Origin: Nocardia neocaledoniensis
GTDB lineage: Bacteria; Actinomycetota; Actinomycetes; Mycobacteriales; Mycobacteriaceae
DNA length: 64,000 bases
Assembly (NCBI RefSeq): GCF_003182135.1
Contig: NZ_QGTL01000012.1
Location: forward strand, 165,478-229,477
Reading direction: 5' to 3'
The notes beneath the pieces are model-generated. The model saw nothing but the letters and a program-made list of their open reading frames with translations, was not told where the DNA came from and searched no databases. The translations under genes were made by a program, and so were the position numbers. This document shows positions 61,604 through 64,000 of the stretch, piece by piece; the stretch's first letter is position 1, and each line of letters starts with the position of its first letter.

Positions 61604-62029
61604 ATGACCACCACCACCGCAGACTTCGCCACCACCACCGCTGCCGCGCGCCGCCCCGGCAAGATCCGCAACCGCGTCCTGTGGACCCTGCAGATCGTGC
61701 TCGGCCTGTTCTTCATCATCGCCTCGGGTGGCCCCAAGATCGTCATCCCGCACATCCTCATGGAGAACCCGCCGCAGAACATGACCATCCCGATGGGGCT
61801 GCTCATCTTCATCGGCGTCGCCGAGGTGGCCGGCGGCATCGGCCTGATGGTGCCGAAGCTGACCGCCCTGGCCGCCGCGGGCCTGTCGCTGCTCACCGTG
61901 CTCGCCGCCGCGACGCAGGCCTTCATCGCCGACCTGCCCGGCATGGCGATCTTCCCGCTGGCGCTGGCCGCGATCTTCGCCTGGATCGCCTACGAGCGTC
62001 GCGAGAGCATCACCGCGCTGATGCGATGA
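61604..62029 (+). CDS. DoxX family membrane protein
   Basis: 141 residues, four membrane helices (about 24-44, 62-82, 90-106, 112-130) in the DoxX/TQO arrangement, with NRVLWTLQIVLGLFFIIASGGPKI at the first helix. DoxX proteins frequently accompany ECF41 sigma factors and take part in redox or sulfur chemistry at the membrane. AGAAGGACCAGAG precedes ATG. The sequence CCGTCCTATC at 61546-61555 matches part of the candidate promoter before the flavoprotein. Followed by a strong terminator. Confidence 0.85.
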   Translation: MTTTTADFATTTAAARRPGKIRNRVLWTLQIVLGLFFIIASGGPKIVIPHILMENPPQNMTIPMGLLIFIGVAEVAGGIGLMVPKLTALAAAGLSLLTVLAAATQAFIADLPGMAIFPLALAAIFAWIAYERRESITALMR

Positions 62030-62050
62030 GTGTCGACTCGACCCGCTGAC

Positions 62051-62080
62051 GATCGCCGGAACCACACGGTTCCGGCGATC
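62051..62080 (+). terminator. Hairpin terminator after the DoxX gene
   Basis: GATCGCCGGAACC and GGTTCCGGCGATC are exact 13-bp complements with loop ACAC, 21 bp after the stop; no T-tract. Confidence 0.75.
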
Positions 62081-62136
62081 ATCGGCGTGCCGAGGAAGTT
62101 CGGCCTGTTCGCGAGCCCGGATCCGGATGCGCAAAG

Positions 62137-63432
62137 ATGGGCACCGTGACCGGCGACATCTTCGACGAACTGACCTGGCGCGGCCTGATCGCGCAGTCCA
62201 CCGACCTGGACGAGATGCGGGCGGCCGCCGCGACCGCGCCGCTGACCCTCTATGCCGGCTTCGACCCCACCGCGGCGAGCCTGCACGCGGGTCACCTCGT
62301 CCCGCTGCTCGCGCTGAAGCGTTTCCAGCGCGCCGGTCACCGGCCCATCGTCCTCGCGGGCGGCGCGACCGGCCTGATCGGTGACCCGCGCGACGTCGGC
62401 GAACGCACCATGAACTCCACCGACACCGTCGCCGAGTGGGCCGGACGCATCCGCTCCCAGCTCGAACGCTTCGTCGACCTCGACGATTCGCCGACCGGCG
62501 CGGTGATCGTCAACAACATGGACTGGACCGGATCGCTGTCCACCGTCGACTTCCTGCGCGACATCGGCAAGCACTTCTCGGTGAACGTCATGCTGGCCCG
62601 CGACACCGTCAAGCGGCGGCTCGAGGGCGACGGCATCTCCTACACCGAATTCAGCTACATGCTGCTGCAGGCCAACGACTACCTGCAGCTGCGCCGCGAA
62701 CACGGCTGCACGCTGCAGGTCGGTGGCTCCGACCAATGGGGCAACATCATCGCCGGCGTGGAACTGAACCGCCGCGTCGACGGCGCGCACGTGCACGCGC
62801 TCACGGTGCCCCTGGTGACCTCGGCGGACGGCAAGAAGTTCGGCAAGTCCACCGGCGGCGGCAGCCTCTGGCTCGACCCCGAACTCACCAGCCCCTACGC
62901 CTGGTACCAGTACTTCGTGAACACCGCCGACGCCGATGTCGTGCGGTACCTGCGCTGGTTCACCTTCCTGAGCCGCGAGGAACTCGACGAGCTGGAGCTG
63001 GCCACCACCGAACGCCCGTTCGCCCGCGAGGCGCAGAAGCGCCTGGCGGCCGAGATGACCACGCTCGTGCACGGCGAAGCCGAGACCCGCGCGGTGGAAC
63101 TGGCCAGCCAGGCCCTGTTCGGACGCGGCGATCTGCGCGAGCTCCCCGAGTCGACCCTCGGCGCCGCGCTGCGCGAGACCGCGATCGACGGCAAGGTCGC
63201 CGAGGTCGTCCCCGGTGAGCCCAACACGATCGTCGACCTGCTCGTCGCCTCCGGCCTGGCCGAGAGCCGGGGAGCGGCCCGGCGCGTGGTCAACGAGGGC
63301 GGGGCGTCGGTGAACAACGAGCGGGTCGCCGACATCGACTGGACGCCGTCGGACACCGACTACCTGCACGGACAGTGGCTGGTGCTGCGCCGGGGCAAGA
63401 AGAACATGGCCGGCGTCCGACGGATAGCCTGA
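62137..63432 (+). CDS. tyrS: Tyrosyl-tRNA synthetase
   Basis: 431 residues, class Ic aminoacyl-tRNA synthetase charging tRNA-Tyr. HIGH-type motif LHAGHLVPL (about 49-57), KMSKS-type KKFGKST (about 232-238), GSDQWGNI (about 197-204) and a C-terminal S4-like RNA-binding domain (LLVASGLAESRGAARRVVNEGGASVNNERV, about 369-398). ATG 62137; GTG 62146 is a possible alternative three codons in. Last protein gene before the rRNA operon; synteny with Rv1689. Confidence 0.96.
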   Translation: MGTVTGDIFDELTWRGLIAQSTDLDEMRAAAATAPLTLYAGFDPTAASLHAGHLVPLLALKRFQRAGHRPIVLAGGATGLIGDPRDVGERTMNSTDTVAEWAGRIRSQLERFVDLDDSPTGAVIVNNMDWTGSLSTVDFLRDIGKHFSVNVMLARDTVKRRLEGDGISYTEFSYMLLQANDYLQLRREHGCTLQVGGSDQWGNIIAGVELNRRVDGAHVHALTVPLVTSADGKKFGKSTGGGSLWLDPELTSPYAWYQYFVNTADADVVRYLRWFTFLSREELDELELATTERPFAREAQKRLAAEMTTLVHGEAETRAVELASQALFGRGDLRELPESTLGAALRETAIDGKVAEVVPGEPNTIVDLLVASGLAESRGAARRVVNEGGASVNNERVADIDWTPSDTDYLHGQWLVLRRGKKNMAGVRRIA

Positions 63433-63444
63433 CCGCGCCGCGGA

Positions 63445-63474
63445 GGCCTGAGTCACATCCGTGTGATTCGGGCC
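63445..63474 (+). terminator. Hairpin terminator after tyrS
   Basis: GGCCTGAGTCACA and TGTGATTCGGGCC pair over 13 bp (two G-T pairs) around TCCG, 12 bp beyond the tyrS stop. Confidence 0.65.
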
Positions 63475-63913
63475 GCCGCAGCGGCGATCGTCAGCGCGCT
63501 GACCTGCGCAGATGCGCTGCTGTCCAGGCGATTTGACGCGGCGTTATCCGGCGCGTAACTTATTGGAAGTCAGAGCGACACGGACCAACCGGAGAGCGCC
63601 TGGCAAGCCCAACAGAGTGACCAGCATTACGATTGACATCGTCTGGAAGCGAAGTTAGGCTGGAACAGTTGCCCTGCAGACGATCCGGACGAGAGCCGGT
63701 GGTTCTGCTTGTGCGTGTGTTCTTTGAGAACTCAATAGTGTGTCGATGAATGTCAGTGCCAATAATTATTGGTGCCAGCCTTTCATACCCCCCGGTTGGA
63801 AGGTTGGACATTTTGAACAACAGCAAACTTTTTGCTGGTGTTCGGCTTGCTAGGTTTTCGGACTCTAGTTTAGATATTTCTGATTACACCCTTCGGGGTG
63901 TGGTTGAGAGTCT
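63475..63913 (+). other. rRNA operon promoter and leader, no protein gene
   Basis: AT-richer leader of about 440 bp. It holds the promoter at 63633, the antitermination-like TTCTTTGAGAACTCAATAG segment at 63720-63738 typical of actinobacterial rrn leaders, the palindrome CCAATAATTATTGG (63759-63772), the hairpin CAGCAAA-ctt-TTTGCTG (63821-63837) and the UUCG hairpin ACACCC/GGGTGT (63886-63901) just before 16S. Open frames here have no protein-like composition. Confidence 0.75.
63633..63661 (+). promoter_or_regulatory. Major rrn promoter
   Basis: TTGACA (63633-63638), 17-nt spacer, TAGGCT (63656-63661): a consensus-like SigA promoter, about 250 bp before mature 16S. Nothing else in the window matches the -35 element so well. 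Confidence 0.75.
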
Positions 63914-64000
63914 TCAACGGAGAGTTTGATCCTGGCTCAGGACGAACGCTGGCGGCGTGCTTAACACATGCAAGTCGAGCGGTAAGGCCCTTCGGGGTAC
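63914..64000 (+). rRNA. rrs: 16S ribosomal RNA, 5' end
   Basis: AGAGTTTGATCCTGGCTCAG at 63921 is the universal 16S 5' sequence (E. coli position 8), so the mature end is about 63914. GTCGAGCGGTAAGGCCCTTC and the following GGGGTAC are typical of Nocardia. Truncated by the window edge. Confidence 0.96.

Noticed and set aside
63560..63826. Leftward 88-codon frame in the rrn leader
   Set aside because: Lies over the rRNA promoter and leader structures, with no ribosome site or family resemblance.

Overview
High-GC actinobacterial DNA, almost certainly Nocardia. The evidence is the 5' end of a Nocardia-type 16S rRNA at the right edge, a full mce locus (2 yrbE + 6 mce + accessory genes), and a block collinear, as I recall it, with Mycobacterium tuberculosis Rv1683-Rv1689 (acyl-CoA synthetase/lipase, Trm112-like protein, TetR, ABC permease, ABC ATPase, mpg, tyrS). 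Genes are dense, many overlap by ATGA/GTGA, and nearly every operon is bounded by a hairpin lacking a T-tract.

Layout. 1-9.4 kb: accessory genes (tautomerase, SDR with divergent TetR, a LuxR remnant, WYL regulator, flavin-type oxidase-fold protein, PEP-mutase-like enzyme, an odd P450-like protein, ECF42 sigma factor with YciI partner, Kef-type antiporter). 9.4-15.2 kb: argC-argJ-argB-argD-argF-argR under an ARG operator. 15.3-28.5 kb: an interruption of the arginine cluster that carries a class II Fic protein with its own perfect inverted repeat, a remnant of an aldose epimerase gene, a ten-gene mce operon read leftward from a strongly palindromic control region shared with a TetR gene, an intact aldose epimerase, and a tricistron of tiny signal-less amphipathic peptides. 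28.6-31.5 kb: argG-argH behind a second ARG operator 29/32 identical to the first.

31.6-38 kb: SMR efflux pump, threonine dehydratase, class-C-like serine hydrolase, and a GntR / NCS1 transporter / hydantoin racemase set for hydantoin or allantoin-type nitrogen sources. 38-42.3 kb: a leftward operon of family 2B encapsulin shell (cNMP-binding domain), 2-methylisoborneol synthase, GPP C-methyltransferase and IPP isomerase: a terpene-producing nanocompartment with its own precursor supply. 42.6-51.8 kb: DUF4239 protein, Rv1683-like fusion, and a surface-glycan cassette (sugar aminotransferase, GT2, YfhO-like membrane protein, GtrA flippase). 51.7-57.1 kb: MFS pump, LysR, iron-box-preceded methyltransferase, TetR-ABC exporter set with tandem operators. 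57.1-64 kb: multicopper oxidase, flavoprotein plus ECF41 sigma factor, mpg, DoxX protein, tyrS, then the rrn promoter, leader and start of 16S rRNA.

Strongest candidates for new biology are the three-peptide operon at 27.9-28.5 kb, the encapsulin-terpene operon with idi, and several near-perfect operator palindromes that pair with adjacent regulators. No CRISPR array, tRNA gene, transposase or integrase was seen.
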